Below the pieces are notes generated by a model. It was not told the origin of the DNA and searched no databases. It worked only from the letters and a program-made list of their open reading frames with translations. 60,454 nt of DNA, from the NCBI GenBank assembly GCA_964519835.1, contig CAZFLD010000021.1, forward strand, positions 1 through 60,454. The letters run 5' to 3'. Of this stretch, positions 58,681 through 60,454 are shown in pieces; the first letter of the stretch is position 1; every line of letters starts with the position of its first letter. This stretch comes from CAZFLD01 sp964519835. GTDB taxonomy: Bacteria > Spirochaetota > Spirochaetia > DSM-27196 > CAZFLD01. A program made the translations under genes and the position numbers.

Positions 58681-59904
58681 CGCGCGGCCGGAGATGTTCG
58701 GGACCGGCAACGGCGGCGGCAGCGGCCGCGACAACAAACCCGGAGCTTTTTGGCCAACGGAACCATCCGCGCTGTGTTTGCAGCATGCCCGGGCGGCCAA
58801 ACCAAGAGGTTCACCGCCACTACCCTGACGCAACCTTATTGCGGTGGAGGTTCTGCCGCCCAAGGCGCGAATTAGGAAATCATCCACCTGTCCCTCGGGC
58901 AGTCGGCGCAAGCGAAATCGCTCTATGCAAAACGGAACAACTGCGAGCCGTTCCACGCGGCACCCCTCGAATTCCGCAACATAGAGAAGCACGATGTCGG
59001 GCCTGTACTGCTCGTGGCCGACAATTCCCTCGTAATCGTTAATTAAGTCTCCCGCACCATAGATGACCGGGACGCCGTCGATCACCTCTACTCCTTTGGC
59101 GTGGTGGGAGGAGTGGTCGAAAATCAGATCCACGAGGCCTTCTTCCACTAGGGCTTTGGCGGCGTTCCGGTGCGCCCACGGGATGTCGTAACCCCAGTTG
59201 CTTCCCCAGTGAACGGACAAAACAATCGGCATCGACCGGTCCTTCCGCATTGGCGCCACGGCTCCAACCTCCAAGGAGGCACGCACGGCCGCGGGAAGCG
59301 CTTCGGGCCGCGGGGCCCAGTAGACGCCCGATGTCCCGCCGCCCGGCGACGTTTCGGTCGCCCGCCATGCCTCCGGCGCCCCTGCGTCCGGGAGCACAAT
59401 CGAAACGACGGTGCAAGCTCCACCAACGGTCGCGGGTAGCATGGCGGTGCGCAGGTCTGGTCCCGCCCCGGACGCAGCAATGCCTGCCCCCGTCAGATGC
59501 CCGAGGGTGTGGCTCAGCCCCATAGGACCAAAGTCCAGTACGTGATTGTTGGCGAGGCCGACACAGTCGACACGTCCGGCGGGGAGGATGGCGATGTTGT
59601 CGGGATGCATTCGATAGTGGATGGATTTTTCGCGGGCAAACTCGCCGCCGGCCGTGATGCTCGTCTCCAGATTGACCACACAGAGATCGACGTCCCGGCA
59701 GTCAAGTAGCTCCCGCGCGTCACCCCAGACGTATTCCGGAGGCACTCGCCTGGGAATCGGCCCAGTTTTTCTCTCGGCAAGCTCCACATGGCGTTCGGCG
59801 TGGGTTACCACAGGCTCCCGGAGCTCCGAGGGGGCCGAGGTCCGTTGAATGCGGTCTACGCCGCGGGCGAGCATCAGGTCACCGGCGAGGGCCAAACGGA
59901 GCAT
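58633..59904 (-). CDS. CapA-family poly-gamma-glutamate-type metallophosphatase-like protein, unusual C-terminus
   Basis: The N-terminal 330 residues match the CapA (PGA_cap) family: LALAGDLMLARGVDR, LCVVNLETSITAGG, CVGLANNHVLDFG, VLSVHWGSNWGYDIP and DLIFDHSSHHAKGVEVIDGVPVIYGAGDLIND. These carry the Asp/Asn/His metal ligands of a calcineurin-like core. The last 80 residues (from about GSGGEPLGLAARACC) have no family match, are Pro/Arg-rich and overlap the OsmC remnant in another frame, so the original stop has probably been lost by deletion. The start is ATG 59904; ATG 59916 is equally possible. No signal peptide is visible; in relatives the protein acts at the membrane. Confidence 0.8.
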   Translation of the reverse strand: MLRLALAGDLMLARGVDRIQRTSAPSELREPVVTHAERHVELAERKTGPIPRRVPPEYVWGDARELLDCRDVDLCVVNLETSITAGGEFAREKSIHYRMHPDNIAILPAGRVDCVGLANNHVLDFGPMGLSHTLGHLTGAGIAASGAGPDLRTAMLPATVGGACTVVSIVLPDAGAPEAWRATETSPGGGTSGVYWAPRPEALPAAVRASLEVGAVAPMRKDRSMPIVLSVHWGSNWGYDIPWAHRNAAKALVEEGLVDLIFDHSSHHAKGVEVIDGVPVIYGAGDLINDYEGIVGHEQYRPDIVLLYVAEFEGCRVERLAVVPFCIERFRLRRLPEGQVDDFLIRALGGRTSTAIRLRQGSGGEPLGLAARACCKHSADGSVGQKAPGLLSRPLPPPLPVPNISGRARGSPRWPARVPIRKS

Positions 59905-59957
59905 ACGACCCACCATCGCACGGGCCGACGGTGGGTCGAGGGTGCGGCACAGAGTGG

Positions 59958-60425
59958 TCAAAGGCCTCCGACCAACAAGGATATAAGGCCGGTTGTCTGA
60001 ACGAGAAGAGCGATGACCACAGCAACAGGAGCCGCCACCAATCGCTCGAAAACCCGGTGCGGAACAATAAGCCAAAGCAGAACCGCCAAGAGTAGATCAA
60101 AAGCGTGGACAAGCGATGCGGTGTAAAACGCCGCGCTTCCCTGCTGGACCAAGAATCCGACCGGAATAGCAACAAGAATCGACGCAATAATTCCGCGGCC
60201 CCCGCCAAACCAAAGCATGTATGCCGGAAACGGTGATAGTATCGCAAGTAACCCCCATGCCAACGCAACCCGTCGAGGGAAGAATCCAAAAAGCACCGTC
60301 GAGTAGAGATAATAGCCGACCAAGACTCCGGCTAAAAAGAAGAATACAAAGACCGCGCCTCGCTCCGGTGTGTGGGCTTTTGTAGCAAGGATACTACAGC
60401 CTGAATCCGTATAAAAAAGAGGCAA
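59958..60425 (-). CDS. Four- to five-helix membrane protein of unknown function
   Basis: The 155-residue frame has at least four membrane segments (VFVFFFLAGVLVGYYLYSTVLFGFF, VALAWGLLAILSPFPAYMLWFGG, IIASILVAIPVGFLVQQGS, VIALLVQTTGLISLLVGGL), with one more in the middle. It shows no family I can name. The only start in frame is a TTG at 60425; the first 25 residues look non-membrane and may not be translated. It is transcribed toward the CapA-like gene with a 53-bp gap. Confidence 0.65.
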   Translation of the reverse strand: MPLFYTDSGCSILATKAHTPERGAVFVFFFLAGVLVGYYLYSTVLFGFFPRRVALAWGLLAILSPFPAYMLWFGGGRGIIASILVAIPVGFLVQQGSAAFYTASLVHAFDLLLAVLLWLIVPHRVFERLVAAPVAVVIALLVQTTGLISLLVGGL

Positions 60426-60446
60426 CCCAAACCCAACTCACTGAGG

Positions 60447-60452
60447 TATAAT
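60447..60452 (+). promoter_or_regulatory. Consensus -10 box at the right edge
   Basis: A perfect TATAAT ends two bases before the window edge, pointing rightward to a gene outside it. No -35 box is evident at 17 bp, so the call is weak. Confidence 0.3.
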
Positions 60453-60454
60453 GG

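Overview
The window is GC-rich chromosomal DNA with short intergenic gaps, GGAGG-type ribosome binding sites and many genes for exported proteins. These include large lipoproteins with Ser/Thr-Ser-Cys lipoboxes and barrel-like outer-surface proteins, so the host is a diderm (Gram-negative) bacterium. The mix of long FN3/Ig/RCC1-repeat lipoproteins, an ECF sigma factor paired with a CBM48 membrane protein, LemA/TPM proteins, an AlkC-type glycosylase and a DUF3095 protein fits a free-living member of the Spirochaetota best. That assignment is inference; no rRNA or tRNA gene is present to test it.

Layout. 1-1.4 kb: a decayed ISL3-type transposase and a frameshifted DUF1801 gene. 1.4-3.6 kb: a nucleotidyltransferase / TPM / LemA operon. 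3.9-9.5 kb: twin 0.9-kaa lipoproteins with RCC1-like repeats. 9.7-13.1 kb: FucU, DUF3095 and a sulfatase. 13.1-19.4 kb: a four-gene surface-protein operon (Ig repeats, FN3 repeats, two small exported proteins). 19.6-21.5 kb: an iron transporter with a ferritin-like domain, and a DUF4382 lipoprotein. 21.6-25.2 kb: a tightly coupled five-gene operon (ECF sigma factor, CBM48 anti-sigma-like protein, three exported proteins). 25.5-28.1 kb: an ABC-2 exporter. 28.2-32.7 kb: rhodanese, D-threonine aldolase-like enzyme, AlkC and a methyltransferase. 32.7-34 kb: a gene graveyard with a truncated GNAT gene and a baeRF-type gene split by a small transposable element. 34-39.8 kb: membrane proteins, Uma2, a phosphoesterase and an HtrA protease. 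40-41.7 kb: an unusual methyltransferase-SpeD fusion next to a SET-domain gene. 41.9-46.6 kb: a heterodimeric ABC exporter and a hydrolase. 46.7-49.4 kb: DUF454 and two aldo/keto reductases, one split by a second copy of the same element. 49.5-57.1 kb: GNAT, TldD/TldE, a sugar kinase, an oxidoreductase and a DUF438/PAS sensor. 57.3-60.4 kb: two decaying small secreted paralogues, an OsmC pseudogene, a CapA-like protein and a membrane protein.

Three signals stand out. First, a single polypeptide joins an NNMT/PNMT/TEMT-type amine N-methyltransferase to a SpeD-like pyruvoyl decarboxylase domain. It has a good promoter whose -10 box lies inside a palindrome, and it is followed 2 bp later by a SET-domain gene; this could be a small pathway that decarboxylates and then methylates an amino acid. 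Second, a roughly 165-bp non-coding element with inverted ends and 9-bp target duplications occurs twice in opposite orientation, each time inside a gene whose reading frame is restored by removing it. Third, a set of single genes has promoters placed so that transcription should begin at or within a few bases of the start codon, which suggests leaderless mRNAs. The right end also shows several pseudogenes made by short tandem duplications and homopolymer slips.
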